Shown: positions 1 through 10,500 of the stretch, piece after piece
How the letters are laid out: each line of letters starts with the position of its first letter
How positions within the stretch are numbered: the stretch's first letter is position 1
DNA from: Scatacola_A faecigallinarum
GTDB taxonomy: Bacteria > Pseudomonadota > Alphaproteobacteria > RF32 > CAG-239
Assembly (NCBI GenBank): GCA_018713605.1
Contig: DVOM01000005.1
Coordinates: 1 to 64,000 of the forward strand
DNA length: 64,000 bases
Direction of reading: 5' to 3'
Position numbers and translations under genes: made by a program
Notes under the pieces: generated by a model
Told to the model about the DNA's origin: nothing
Database searches by the model: none
Seen by the model: the letters and a program-made list of their open reading frames with translations, nothing else

Positions 1-93
1 AACAACCTTTCTAAATCCGTATCCGGTTCGGTTTTGTATGAAAGGAGGGTTGAAAATAACCGGACACATTTGGTTAAAAAGATTGTTAAGCAT
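1..93 (-). CDS. Start of an unidentified protein, cut by the window edge
   Basis: An open frame starts with ATG at 93-91 and runs off the left edge without a stop for 31 codons. A good Shine-Dalgarno (TAAGGAG, minus strand, 105-99) lies five bases before the ATG. The visible peptide begins MLNNLFNQMCPVIFNPPF and matches no family I recognise. A promoter and a hairpin-rich leader lie upstream on the same strand, so this is probably an expressed and possibly leader-regulated gene. Because only the first 31 residues are visible, no function can be given. Confidence 0.5.
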   Translation of the reverse strand, partial: MLNNLFNQMCPVIFNPPFIQNRTGYGFRKVV

Positions 94-243
94 AAAAACT
101 CCTTACAAAACCAGTACGCTTATTCGCCCGCGAAAGCGGCTTATATCGCACCATCCTCCACAGATGGAGGTTATTAAGTTCTAAGTAAGGAGCTTGAAGG
201 CTCCGCCATAAGTCTAACCATTCTTATGGCGAGAGTAATTATA
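94..243 (-). promoter_or_regulatory. Promoter and hairpin-rich 5' leader of the gene leaving the left edge
   Basis: On the minus strand a TTGCAA (265-260), 16-base spacer and TATAAT (243-238) make a credible sigma70 promoter. The transcript would then carry about 135 nt before the ATG. That stretch holds four consecutive short hairpins: a perfect 9-bp stem (204-212 with 223-231), GGAGC/GCTCC (about 189-204), CCTCCA/TGGAGG (155-160 with 165-170) and a 4-bp stem around 127-137. The Shine-Dalgarno follows at once. The layout suggests a cis-regulatory leader. I do not recognise a known riboswitch family in it. Confidence 0.4.
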
Positions 244-263
244 AAAGCAAAAAACTATTTTGC
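243..263 (-). terminator. Weak possible terminator of the glycogen synthase gene
   Basis: Downstream of the glycogen synthase stop, the minus strand reads a 6-bp stem (GCAAAA / TTTTGC, 247-263) followed by TTTTAT. It is A/T-rich and weak, and it overlaps the spacer of the promoter just downstream, so the two assignments compete. Confidence 0.25.
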
Positions 264-321
264 AATTTCTTTTTGCCGGAGGCGAAGATGTTCGTGTCCG
301 GCTGAGGCAGATTTGTTATTT

Positions 322-2364
322 TTAAAGGTGTCCTGTTTTCAGCAGGTTGAAATATTTGTAAACCGAACCGCCGGGAACATTCCAGCTGAAATCCTTCCGC
401 ATGGCGTTTTGGGTCATCTGCCTGATTTTGTCAGGGTGGCGGTAGAAGGCTTCAAAGGCTTTTTGCAGCGTTTCGGCATAGGCGTTGATATTGTTTTTCA
501 GGCGTTGGGCCGTCAGATTGGAGCCGTAAACGCGGCGCTTTTCGGTAAAGAAGACTTCGGTTCGAAAACCGTCGACGCCGTCTTCAATGGTATCAACCAG
601 ACCGCCGGTGGACATGGCTATCGGCAGCGCGCCTTTGGCCATGGCTTCCATCTGCGTCAGGCCGCAGGGTTCAAAACGGCAGGGCATCAGGTAAAAGTCG
701 GATGCCAGCTGGACGGCATAGGCAAATTCGTCTTTGTAGCCGCGGAAAACAAACAGCCTTTTGGCCGCATTGGGGTTAATTTCGGCAATCTTGTCTTTCA
801 GTTTGGTAAGCAGTTCAAAATAGTTGGCGTCGCCGGCACCGCCGAGAATGAAAATGGGAAATTCTTTTTTGAAATTGTTGAACTTGGTACAAAGGTTAAT
901 CATGGCCTGCGCGGCGATGTCGTAGCCTTTTTGTTCGACCAGACGGCTGGTGGCGCAAAAGACCGGCGTTTTGGTTATATCTTTGACAACTTCGGTCAGG
1001 TCATCGAATTTATAAGTGTCAATCAGCGGGATAGTCTGATTTTTATAATTTTCGTCGGCAGCAATCTTAGAAAGCAGCCGGATAAATTCTTTTTTGTTGT
1101 GTAATTTGGCTTCCAGATTGTTTTCATCATAGACTTTAAAATTAAAGCCTTTGAAATAGTCGTTGATATGGTCGATTTTGTTTTTGTTCGGCGAAATCAG
1201 GTTCTTGTCATAGCCGTTGACAATGCCGAAGAAATTGCGATGGTCTTTGCGGATCTTCAGAATGTCGCGGAAATCGAATCCAAACCCAAGTTCTTTGGAA
1301 ACCTCTTCCATGTAGTTTTTGGAAACGGTTACCACGCGGTCGGCGAGATGAAAGTCGCAGGATGATTGATTATAGCAGTCGTGGACAATCAGGGTGTTGG
1401 TCGTGCGGGGATTGGCGTTCTTAATCGCTTTGGCGTTGCGGAAAACCAGCGAGACGGTATCTTCATATAACGAATTAAGAATTTTGGACGTGTTTTCGTA
1501 ATCCCAGCCCTGATAACCGAGGTGGTGGGCAATATGGATGACCGGAATGGACTTTATTTCCTGAGCCAGAGCGGCGTCCATGCCGCGGGTTTCGACCTTG
1601 GCGGTGGTCAGGTATTTGGTCAGGCCTGCCAGCGCGCCGCTGTGCCAGTCGTTGGCAATCAGCGCGTTGGGTTTTTCGATTTCCTTTATTTTTCTGCCGC
1701 AGATGTTTTCGATAAGTTCATAAACGGCTTTGGAAAAAAAGGCAAAGCGCTCGACTTCGTTGACGCCGTGTTCGTTCAAAACATAGCAGCCGTCCTGCGC
1801 CGAAGGATTGAATTTGTGCGGGTTAATCGAGAAAAAGCGGTCGTTGGACAGAAAAATGTAGTCGGTGTTGTCGCAGCGGCCGGTATAGGCGGTAACTTTG
1901 TGTTTGGCCAAAATGGCGCGTTCGGTGTAGAAAGGAACGCTGAACGTTTTAATCTTTTTAAGTTTGATGCTGCGATGTTCCGCGCCTTCGTAAACGTCGC
2001 CTTTCAGAGCGGTTTTTTTCTTGCCGGTGTCGCCGAGGTACAGCGGCGTGACGACCGTAAGCGAATGCCCGTCTTTGCCGAAACAGGCGTTGAAAGCTTC
2101 CGGCAGCTCGGACGCAACCATGCCCAAGCCGCCCCATTTCATGAATGTTGCGGTTTCGGAACTTATCATCCAGGCGTGGACTTTATCGATTTCGGGCCAG
2201 AGATTTTTGCCGAGACACTGCTTTTTGGAGAGGTTTTGAATTTCTAAAAGATTGGGGTTGGATACCACATTATAGGTGAGAGTGAATTTTTTTTTGTTAA
2301 AACCTTTCGGGAGAGGTTTTGTATTGGTCTTCTGATCGGCGTTTAGTGGAATTGCGGCATTCAT
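322..2364 (-). CDS. glgA: Glycogen/starch synthase (GT5 family), unusually long
   Basis: Transfers glucose from ADP- or UDP-glucose to the growing end of a glycogen-like alpha-1,4-glucan. The N-terminal GT5 sugar-nucleotide loop appears as KWGGLGMV (KxGGL in the family), followed by an NDWHSG motif. The C-terminal half has the SRLVEQKGYD motif and the E-x7-E segment in CRFEPCGLTQMEAMAKG, then STGGLVDT. At 680 residues it is about 200 longer than typical bacterial GlgA. Extra sequence sits at the N terminus and in the middle (roughly residues 370-450). ATG at 2364 is preferred over an in-frame TTG at 2379. No other glycogen gene is adjacent; grpE is divergent. Function is confident, donor sugar is not. 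Confidence 0.9.
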   Translation of the reverse strand: MNAAIPLNADQKTNTKPLPKGFNKKKFTLTYNVVSNPNLLEIQNLSKKQCLGKNLWPEIDKVHAWMISSETATFMKWGGLGMVASELPEAFNACFGKDGHSLTVVTPLYLGDTGKKKTALKGDVYEGAEHRSIKLKKIKTFSVPFYTERAILAKHKVTAYTGRCDNTDYIFLSNDRFFSINPHKFNPSAQDGCYVLNEHGVNEVERFAFFSKAVYELIENICGRKIKEIEKPNALIANDWHSGALAGLTKYLTTAKVETRGMDAALAQEIKSIPVIHIAHHLGYQGWDYENTSKILNSLYEDTVSLVFRNAKAIKNANPRTTNTLIVHDCYNQSSCDFHLADRVVTVSKNYMEEVSKELGFGFDFRDILKIRKDHRNFFGIVNGYDKNLISPNKNKIDHINDYFKGFNFKVYDENNLEAKLHNKKEFIRLLSKIAADENYKNQTIPLIDTYKFDDLTEVVKDITKTPVFCATSRLVEQKGYDIAAQAMINLCTKFNNFKKEFPIFILGGAGDANYFELLTKLKDKIAEINPNAAKRLFVFRGYKDEFAYAVQLASDFYLMPCRFEPCGLTQMEAMAKGALPIAMSTGGLVDTIEDGVDGFRTEVFFTEKRRVYGSNLTAQRLKNNINAYAETLQKAFEAFYRHPDKIRQMTQNAMRKDFSWNVPGGSVYKYFNLLKTGHL

Positions 2365-2542
2365 CTTCAGTTCTCTCAATATCCAAAAATAATTACGTTA
2401 CAGTATAAACGGTTTTTTGGAAAAGTACAGAACTTTCAGCACTTTTCAGCCAAAAAAAACATCTGTACTTGACTTGTTAAGCTTTAATAACTAAGTTTCT
2501 TAATATATACATGCCGTGGTTAAAAATTTAAAGAGGAAAAAG

Positions 2543-3148
2543 ATGAAAAAATTTAAAAATCACCACAACGAAAACGATGAAAATCCGAATTCGGAAGCTG
2601 AGGAGAGCCGGGAAGAAAAGCTTGAGCAGGACGCGGAAACCGAAAATCCGGAAGAAACCTCCGCCGAGGACGACATCGTCGAGGCGCTGAAGGACGAAAA
2701 CCGGAAACTCAAGGAAGATTATCTGCGCGCTTATGCTGATGCCGAAAATACCAAAAAACGCTGTGCGCAGGAGATTGAAAAAAACAGCAAGTATGCGGTA
2801 TCGGCCTTTGCAAAAAATCTGCTGAGCGTGGCTGACAATCTGCACCGTGCTTTGGATTCCGTGCCGGAGGACAAGCGCGGCGAATGCGAAGGGCTGACCA
2901 ATCTGCTCAAGGGGGTCGAGCTGACGGAAGCCGATTTGATGAAGGCTTTTGAAAAACACGGCATCAGAAAAATGGAGATTATGGGACAGGTTTTTGACCC
3001 GAATTTTCATCAGGTGGTTCAGGAAGTCGAGGATGCCTCGAAGCCGAACGGAACGATTATTGCCGAACTGCAGACCGGATATATGCTGAACGACCGTATT
3101 CTGCGCGAGGCGATGGTGGTGGTTACAAAAGGCGGAAGCCACGCCTAG
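2543..3148 (+). CDS. grpE: GrpE, nucleotide exchange factor of DnaK
   Basis: Cytoplasmic co-chaperone that releases ADP from DnaK (Hsp70). The 201-residue protein has an acidic, disordered N terminus (about 1-55), a long coiled coil (about 55-110) and the C-terminal beta domain with the GrpE signature around GQVFDPNFHQVVQEVED. ATG at 2543 follows GAGGAAAAAG and is preferred to an upstream in-frame start. It stands alone here: neither hrcA nor dnaK is adjacent, and it is divergent from glgA. Its own intrinsic terminator follows. Confidence 0.95.
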   Translation: MKKFKNHHNENDENPNSEAEESREEKLEQDAETENPEETSAEDDIVEALKDENRKLKEDYLRAYADAENTKKRCAQEIEKNSKYAVSAFAKNLLSVADNLHRALDSVPEDKRGECEGLTNLLKGVELTEADLMKAFEKHGIRKMEIMGQVFDPNFHQVVQEVEDASKPNGTIIAELQTGYMLNDRILREAMVVVTKGGSHA

Positions 3149-3171
3149 GATTTTGCCGTTAAAAGCCAGAA

Positions 3172-3199
3172 AAACCGGGGTTTGTCTCCGGTTTTTTTG
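3172..3199 (+). terminator. Intrinsic terminator after grpE
   Basis: An 8-bp stem (AACCGGGG with CTCCGGTT, one G-T pair), five-base loop and seven T residues, beginning 24 bases after the grpE stop. Confidence 0.8.
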
Positions 3200-3308
3200 T
3201 GTATGGAGCGGTAGGTATTTTATGCAGAAAAAAAGATTATGCTTGCCGAGTTTGCGGTTTTGGCGTATGTTGCCCGTAGGTTATTTTTTACAGTAAAAGA
3301 GAGTTGAT

Positions 3309-4019
3309 ATGCGTCATTCAAACCGTTTAAAAGATGAAATCAGAGAAATTGAAATTATTCCGAACTTCAACCCTTATGCCGAAGGTTCCTGTCTGATTAA
3401 GTGCGGCGGCACCCATGTCGTCTGCACGGCCAGCGTGGAAGAAAAAGTTCCCGCCTGGCTGAAGGGGCAGAACAAGGGCTGGATTACCGCCGAATATGCC
3501 ATGCTGCCGCGGGCAACGCAGGTTCGCGTGCCTCGCGAGGCCAAAAAGCCGTCCGGACGCACGCAGGAAATTCAGCGGCTTATCGGCCGTTCGCTGCGGG
3601 CCGTGGTAGACCTTGAGAAAATGAAAGACCTTTCCATCTGCATCGACTGCGACGTGATTCAGGCGGACGGAGGAACGCGCACGGCTTCGATTACCGGCGG
3701 GTTTGTGGCGTTGTACCTGTGCATTCGCCGGCTGCTGCTGGAAAAGAAACTGAAAACAAATCCGATACGCGAATATGTGGCGGCGATTTCCTGCGCCATT
3801 CATGAAGGCGAGAAAATTGTCGACGTCGATTATGAGGAAGATTCTCATGCGCAGGCGGATATGAACTTTGTGCTGACCGAAAGCGGCAAAATCGTTGAAA
3901 TTCAAGGTACGGCGGAAGGGAATCCGTTTGACGAAGACGCGTTCAAGGAGCTTTTGGGACTGGCGCGCGGCGGCATAGCCAAGCTGATTGAGAAACAGAG
4001 AGAAGCGTTGGGAATGTGA
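3309..4019 (+). CDS. rph: RNase PH, phosphorolytic tRNA 3'-end exoribonuclease
   Basis: Trims the 3' trailer of precursor tRNAs using inorganic phosphate. The 236-residue protein is full length. It has the family's RTQEIQRLIGRSLRAVVDL segment with substrate-binding arginines, the phosphate-binding ADGGTRTASITGG stretch, and the DVDYEEDSHAQADMNFV catalytic acidic region. It starts after a GAGAGTTGAT ribosome site. It opens the compact rph-rdgB-addB-addA run, a common alphaproteobacterial neighbourhood. Confidence 0.96.
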   Translation: MRHSNRLKDEIREIEIIPNFNPYAEGSCLIKCGGTHVVCTASVEEKVPAWLKGQNKGWITAEYAMLPRATQVRVPREAKKPSGRTQEIQRLIGRSLRAVVDLEKMKDLSICIDCDVIQADGGTRTASITGGFVALYLCIRRLLLEKKLKTNPIREYVAAISCAIHEGEKIVDVDYEEDSHAQADMNFVLTESGKIVEIQGTAEGNPFDEDAFKELLGLARGGIAKLIEKQREALGM

Positions 4020-4021
4020 GC

Positions 4022-4621
4022 ATGAAAATTGAAAAAATTGTGGTTGCCAGCCATAATCAGGGCAAAATCAAAGAAATCGGAGAAATGTTGAAGCCGCTGA
4101 ATATTGCGGTTGTTCCGGCGGCTGAGCTGGAACTTCCCGACGTAGAAGAAACAGGCACGACCTTTGAGGAGAATGCGCGGTTAAAAGCCGATGCGCTTTC
4201 GAAACTGTGCGGACTGCCCTGCCTGGCCGATGATTCCGGCTTATGCGTCGACGCGCTGGGCGGACGTCCGGGCGTCTATTCGGCACGTTATGCGCCGAAC
4301 CGGGATTTTGACAAGGGAATGGAAATGCTGCTCGGCGAGTTGGCCGCAGCTGCAGACAAAGCGCGCAAGGCGCATTTTTCCTGCGTGTTGGCTTTTGCTT
4401 TTCCGGGCATGGAAACCAAAGTTTTTGAAGGCCGGGTCGACGGCCGGATTGCAACCGAAAAACACGGAAACGGCGGTTTCGGCTATGATCCCGTGTTTGT
4501 ACCCGACGAGGGCGACGGCCGGAGTTTCGGGGAGTTCGGCAAAGAGGAAAAAAACGCGATTTCGCACCGGGGCAGAGCCTTTAAGAAGTTTTTGGACTAT
4601 TTGAACCATTTGAACAACTGA
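4022..4621 (+). CDS. rdgB: dITP/XTP pyrophosphatase (RdgB/HAM1 family)
   Basis: Hydrolyses non-canonical purine triphosphates (dITP, XTP) to monophosphates, keeping them out of DNA and RNA. Visible family features are VASHNQGKIKEI at the N terminus, ETGTTFEENA, the DDSGLCVDALGGRPGVYSAR active-site segment, and GGFGYDPVF. Length, 199 residues, is normal. ATG at 4022 lies just after the rph stop. A GTG at 4016 is an alternative that overlaps rph. Co-transcription with rph is likely. Confidence 0.95.
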   Translation: MKIEKIVVASHNQGKIKEIGEMLKPLNIAVVPAAELELPDVEETGTTFEENARLKADALSKLCGLPCLADDSGLCVDALGGRPGVYSARYAPNRDFDKGMEMLLGELAAAADKARKAHFSCVLAFAFPGMETKVFEGRVDGRIATEKHGNGGFGYDPVFVPDEGDGRSFGEFGKEEKNAISHRGRAFKKFLDYLNHLNN

Positions 4622-4639
4622 TATGCGGCGGCGGGCTAT

Positions 4640-7519
4640 ATGGGCAGCATTTATAACATTCCGGCGAGTTTATCTGCGGTCGACGTTCTGGCCGAAAAGT
4701 TTTTGGCGGAATATGCTCAAGAGCCGCTGGCTCTGGCCGACGTGCTGTTTCTGCTGCCTAACCGCCGCGCCGCCAAAGCTCTGGCCGACGCTTTCGTTCG
4801 GCAGAGAGGGCTGACGCCGACGCTGCTGCCGAAAATGGTTCCCATCGGCGACGTGGAAGAAGACGAATTGTTTCTGACCGGTTTTGACTTTGCGGAAAGT
4901 TTGGCGTCGCTGGCTCCGGCAATCGAGCGCAACGAACGCCTGTTGCTGTTTACCAAAATCATACTGCATAAACCGGCCGAGTTCGGCATTGAAAAACTGA
5001 CTGCCAATCAGGCTTGTTATCTGGCGCAGGAACTGGCCGGCCTGATTGACACGGTACATAACGAAAACCTTTCTTTTGAACGGCTGGCAGATATTGTCCC
5101 GGCGGAATATGCCGCACACTGGCAGGAAACGCTGAAGTTTTTGGAAATCATTACCCGTTATTGGCCGGACATTTTGAAAGAACGCGGCCTGATTGACCCC
5201 GGCGAGCGCCGCAACCGGTTGATTGCCGCACAGGCGGAGATGTGGAAGGCCGCGCCGCCGGCGAAAAGGATCGTTGCCGTCGGAACGACCGCGACTTTTC
5301 CGGTCATGAAAGCTTTGGTTAAGGTTGTTTCAAAATTGCCGCAGGGCGAAGTCTGCCTGGCCGGTCTGGATAAAAATCTGGATGACGAAAGCTGGAATGC
5401 GATTGACGAAACGCATCCGCAGTTTGAGCTGAAAGAACTGCTCGATTATCTGCAGGCCGACCGGCGGGATATTGCCGATTTGATGCCGCCGGCCAATCCG
5501 GAGCGGGAAAAGTTTATTTCCGAAATCATGCGGCCGGCCAAAACTACCGACAAGTGGCGGGATATTGCCGCGGCGGAAATTCATCACGAAGCATATGATG
5601 GCATCAGGCTGATTGATTGTGACGATGTCAGAAAGGAAGCGCTGGCGATTGCCCTGATTATGCGCGAAACGCTGGAACAGCCGGAAAAGACGGCGGCTTT
5701 GGTAACAACTGACCGAAATCTGGCGCGGCGGGTGGCGTCTGAACTGCGGCGCTGGAAAATCAACATTGACGATTCAGCGGGTCAGCCGCTGGCCCTGACG
5801 CCAATCGGCATTTTTCTGAGGCAGATGACGGCGGCGGCGAAAAGCGATTTTGCGCCGGTAGAATTTCTGAGCCTGTTGAAACTGCCGCTGCTGACGGCCG
5901 GTCTGACTCATGCCGAAATCCGCCGATTGGTGCGCGATTATGAAAAAAGGGTTTTGCGCGGCGGCGGTTATGACGAAATTTCGGAGGAAAAAGTCAATGC
6001 CGTAAAAGCGCAGATGCAGGCATTTTGTGCGTTGTTGCAACAGCCGAAGGCCGATTTCAAAACATTGCTTGAGCTTCATGTCCGGGCGGCGGAAAAACTG
6101 GCGGCACAGCCCGGCGAAAGCGGTGCTTCGACATTGTGGAAAGGCGATGCCGGCGAGGCGATGGCCGGTTTTGTTGCCGATTTGTATCAGAGCGCCGGGG
6201 TTTTGGGCGAGGTTGACACGGCCGAATATGAGGGGTTGTTTGAGTCGCTGATGGCCGGCGTGACGGTGCGGCCGAAATACGGCACGCATCCGCGTCTGCG
6301 GATTTTAGGACCGATAGAAGCGCGGCTGACGCATTTTGATACGATTATTGTCGGCGAAGTCAATGAGGGTGCTTTTCCGAAGGCGTCCGGCGCCGATCCG
6401 TGGATGTCGCGGCCGATGAAAAGGGATTTCGGTTTTCCTTTGCCGGAAAAGGCGGTCGGCGTTCTGGCGCATGATTTCTGCCAGTTGCTGGCAGCAGACC
6501 GCGTTTATCTGACCCGGGCAGAGCGCGTGCAGGGTACGCCGATGGTCAAGTCGCGCTGGTGGATGCGTCTGGAAACGGTGCTTAAAGCTTTGGGCGCAGA
6601 TATAGCCGGGTTGGAAGACGAAGCTTTCAAATCCTGGGCCGATTTTATTGACCGGGCAGAAGTCTTCAGGCGTCTGCCGCCGCCGGAACCGCGGCCGCCG
6701 GTTGAAGCCCGGCCGCGAGTGATGTCGGCGAGCGCGGTCGAAAACTGGATGCGCGATCCGTATATCATTTATGCCAAATATATTCTGAAACTGAAAAAGC
6801 TGGACGAGCTGGAACAGGATTTGAGCCTGAAAGATTACGGAACGATTATTCACGCCGTTTTGGAAAAGTTCAACAACCGTCATCCGGCGGATTTTCCTAA
6901 GAATGCAAAAGCCGAGTTGCTGGAACTTGGACGGGAATATTTTGCGGAAAACAAAATTGCGATGGAAACGAGGGCTTTCTGGTGGCCGACGTTTGAAAAA
7001 ACAGTCGACTGGCTGGTCGATGCCGAGCGTAATTATCGGCCGCAGGTAAGGAAAGTTCACAGCGAAATCGAAGGAAGCTTCAGTTTCGAAGCGCCGGCCG
7101 GCAAGTTTACAATTACGGCCAAAGCCGACCGGGTGGATGAAACGACAGACGGAAAGATTAACGTCATTGATTATAAAACAGGATATGCCCGCAGCGTAAA
7201 AGAAGTGGAAGGCGGTTATGCCCCGCAGTTGCCGATAGAAGGGCTGATAGCCAAATTCGGCGGATTTCAAAATATTTCGGCGGCAGAAGTCGGCCGGCTG
7301 ATATACTGGCAGCTCGGGCGGCAGGAAACGGTTATCGAGAACAATATGAACGAGCTGCTGGATAAAAGTTATGAGCGGATTGTGACACTGGCCTCGGTTT
7401 TTGATTTTGAAAAAACGGCCTATATCAGCCAGCCGAATCCTAAACAGGCGCCGAAATATTCGGATTATGAACATCTGGCCAGGGTGCGCGAGTGGTCGGT
7501 AACGGAAAACGAAGAGTGA
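4640..7519 (+). CDS. addB: AddB, helicase-nuclease subunit for double-strand break repair
   Basis: With AddA it resects DNA ends and processes them for RecA-dependent recombination, the role RecBCD has in enterobacteria. The 959-residue protein is of the alphaproteobacterial type. A degenerate helicase-like N terminus carries LLPNRRAAKALADAF, and a C-terminal RecB-type nuclease domain has the INVIDYKTG motif (about residue 845). It starts 18 bases after rdgB with only a weak ribosome site and ends 9 bases before addA, consistent with one operon. Confidence 0.93.
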   Translation: MGSIYNIPASLSAVDVLAEKFLAEYAQEPLALADVLFLLPNRRAAKALADAFVRQRGLTPTLLPKMVPIGDVEEDELFLTGFDFAESLASLAPAIERNERLLLFTKIILHKPAEFGIEKLTANQACYLAQELAGLIDTVHNENLSFERLADIVPAEYAAHWQETLKFLEIITRYWPDILKERGLIDPGERRNRLIAAQAEMWKAAPPAKRIVAVGTTATFPVMKALVKVVSKLPQGEVCLAGLDKNLDDESWNAIDETHPQFELKELLDYLQADRRDIADLMPPANPEREKFISEIMRPAKTTDKWRDIAAAEIHHEAYDGIRLIDCDDVRKEALAIALIMRETLEQPEKTAALVTTDRNLARRVASELRRWKINIDDSAGQPLALTPIGIFLRQMTAAAKSDFAPVEFLSLLKLPLLTAGLTHAEIRRLVRDYEKRVLRGGGYDEISEEKVNAVKAQMQAFCALLQQPKADFKTLLELHVRAAEKLAAQPGESGASTLWKGDAGEAMAGFVADLYQSAGVLGEVDTAEYEGLFESLMAGVTVRPKYGTHPRLRILGPIEARLTHFDTIIVGEVNEGAFPKASGADPWMSRPMKRDFGFPLPEKAVGVLAHDFCQLLAADRVYLTRAERVQGTPMVKSRWWMRLETVLKALGADIAGLEDEAFKSWADFIDRAEVFRRLPPPEPRPPVEARPRVMSASAVENWMRDPYIIYAKYILKLKKLDELEQDLSLKDYGTIIHAVLEKFNNRHPADFPKNAKAELLELGREYFAENKIAMETRAFWWPTFEKTVDWLVDAERNYRPQVRKVHSEIEGSFSFEAPAGKFTITAKADRVDETTDGKINVIDYKTGYARSVKEVEGGYAPQLPIEGLIAKFGGFQNISAAEVGRLIYWQLGRQETVIENNMNELLDKSYERIVTLASVFDFEKTAYISQPNPKQAPKYSDYEHLARVREWSVTENEE

Positions 7520-7528
7520 GGCCTTTTG

Positions 7529-10500
7529 ATGACTGACGATATTATCGCGATGCGAAAACAAAGGGGCGAGCTGGCGACGGCGCAACAACGGCGGGCGGCG
7601 GATCCGGCGCGCTCGGTGTGGGTAGAGGCTTCGGCGGGAACCGGCAAGACCAAAGTGCTTTCCGACCGGGTGCTGCGGCTGCTTCTGAACGGTGTGCCGC
7701 CGGGAAGAATTCTCTGTTTGACTTATACCAAAGCGGCGGCGGTGGAAATGAGTTCGCGCATTGCCGGCCGGTTGAGCCGCTGGGCGGTTACCGGCGATGA
7801 CGATTTGCATAAAGAACTGTCAAAACTTTTGGGGAGCCTGCCGGAGAAACATAAAGACTATGCCAGGTTGGAGGCTCAGGCACGAAAACTTTTTGCCGTT
7901 TTGCTGGACACTCCCGGCGGAATGAAAATTCAGACGATACACAGCTTTTGTCAGGAAGTGTTGAAACGTTTTCCCCTGGAAGCGAAGGTATCGCCGTATT
8001 TTGAGGTTATGGACGACCGGACGGCGGCAGAGGCGATGGACGATATTAAAAGGGCGCTGCTGCAGAAAATCGAAACGGCGCCGGAAAGCCGTGCCGGGCA
8101 GGCACTGGCTTATCTGACCCGGAATGTAAGCGAGTTTCAGTTTCCGAACATTATAAACTCGATTGCGGCGGGACGGAACAAAATCGTTCGTCTGTTTGCG
8201 GCTTACGGCGACGCCGGCGCGGTAATTGACGAGTTGAGCCGACGGCTGAATGTCGGGGAGAAAGACACGGCCGAAGGTTTGACGGAAGCGTTTATGGCGC
8301 GGATTGACCGGGCGGAAACGCTGCGGCTGATTGAGGCCTGGCGGCACGGCGGGGTAAAGGACAAGGCAAAGGCCGAGAAGCTGGCGGTGGTTTCGGAAGC
8401 CGGATTTCCCGCGGAAATGTATGAAAATTATAAAACGGCGTTTTTAACGCAGAAGGGCGAGCCTTATGCCAAAGCCGGCGACAGGGAAACGCTCAAACAT
8501 TATGCGGCGCTTCCCGAGAGCGCGGCGGCGGAGGCCGAACGGATACTGGCTTTGGAAGACAAATTAAAATCGGTGCGTCTGCTGGCTTCGACAAGGGCGG
8601 TTTTGTTTTTGGCGGAAGACCTGATCAGCGGTTATACCCGTTTTAAGAAAGTCCGTTCGAAAATGGACTATGAGGATTTGATTGTGCTGACCCGCGCCCT
8701 TTTGGAAAACCGTGCAGTGGCGGACTGGGTTTTGTTTAAGCTGGACGGGGGCATTGACCATGTGCTGATTGACGAGGCGCAAGACACTTCACCGGACCAA
8801 TGGGCGATTGTCAAAGCGCTGACCGCGGATTTTTTTGCCGGCGAAGGCGCGGGTGAGGCAGTGCGGACGGTATTTGCCGTCGGAGATCGGAAACAGTCGA
8901 TTTACAGTTTTCAGGGTGCGGATCCGCACGGTTTTGACGAAATGCGAAAATATTTTGCCGCACAGTCGGCGAATTTTGACCAGATTCATCTGGATGTTTC
9001 TTTCCGTTCGACGGCAGCGGTTCTGGATACGGTTAACGAACTGTTTCGTGACGAGGCGGCTGCCAAAGGCGTGGCCGGCGAAGGCGAGGACATTACGCAT
9101 ATTCCGTTTCGTTTCGGCGACGGAGGCAAAGTTGAGCTTTGGCCGTTGATTGAGCCGGAAGAAGGCGAAAACAAGGATATCTGGCTGCCGCCGGTAGAAC
9201 GCCGCGGCAGCGAATCGACCAGCGCCAGGCTGGCGCGGCAGATTGTCCGGCGAATAAAACAATCCGTCGAAGACGGAGAGATGCTGGTTTCACAGAATCG
9301 GCCGGTGCGTTACAAGGATTTTATGATACTGGTGCAGCGCCGCAACGCTTTTGTGGAAGAGATGGTTCGCGAATGCAAAAATGCCGGGGTAAATGTCGCG
9401 GGAATTGATAAAATCCGGCTGCTGGAACAGATTGCCATACAGGATTTGATTGCTTTGGGGCAGTTTCTGCTGCTGCCGAATGACGATCTGACGCTGGCAA
9501 CGGTTTTGAAGTCGCCGCTGTTCGGCTTGAATGACGACGATTTATTCCGTTTGTGTTACGGCCGCGGTACGGCAACGGTTTGGGCAAGGCTCGGAAAAAA
9601 TGAAAAATATGTGGCCGTTTACGGGATTTTGCAGGATTTGCTGGACAAGGCCGACTATATTCGGCCGTTTGAATTTTACGGTTATGTGCTGAGTACGCTC
9701 GGCGGACGCAAAAAATTCGTGGAGCGGATGGGGTATGAAGTTGAAGACGGTCTGGACGAGTTTGTCAATCTGACGCTGGCATATGAGCAGGAACACGTTC
9801 CGACGCTGCAAGGATTCATTGCGCGGATTAAACAGGATGAAATTGAAATTAAAAGGGAACTGGAGCAGAGCGATGCCGACGTGGTGCGGATTATGACCGT
9901 GCACGGTTCCAAGGGACTGCAGGCGCCGATTGTCATTCTGCCGGATACGGTTCGGGTGGTCGGAACCAAAAAGGAGGGCGGTCTGCTGTGGGACGATATT
10001 TTTTATTATCCGCTGACGGCCGGAGATTATGAAAAAAACTGCGCGGAAATCAAAAACAGGGAAGCCGAACTGGCGCTGGAGGAATACCGCCGCCTGCTCT
10101 ATGTGGCGCTGACGAGGGCGGAGGACCGGCTTTGCATTTGCGGTTACCGCAAAAAAAACAAAGCCTCGGACGAATCCTGGTATGAACTTTGCCGTCGTTG
10201 TTTTGCCGGCATCAGCGAAAAAAAGAGCGACGGAACGCTGGTTTATGAGAAGGCACAGCAGCTAACGGTAAAAGAAAACGAACCGCCGGCGGAAAAAGAA
10301 TTGCCGCGTCCCGTGTTTTCGTGGATTTCGCAGGCGGCGCCGGAAGAGGATGCGTTGTCCAGACCCTATACGCCGTCCAGACCTGATGACGATGAACAGG
10401 CGCTGGCTTCCCCACTTGGCGAAAACGGAAACAGCCGTTATCGCCGCGGCCGTCTTATTCATAAACTGTTGCAGTTTTTGCCGGACGTCTGTTCGACGGA

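Noticed and set aside
226..1104. Long plus-strand frame of 292 codons
   Set aside because: Antisense to the well-supported glycogen synthase, with no ribosome site and no recognisable domain.
6305..7810. Minus-strand frame of 501 codons
   Set aside because: Antisense shadow of addB and addA, whose motifs are unmistakable; composition is Arg- and Phe-rich as expected of a shadow.
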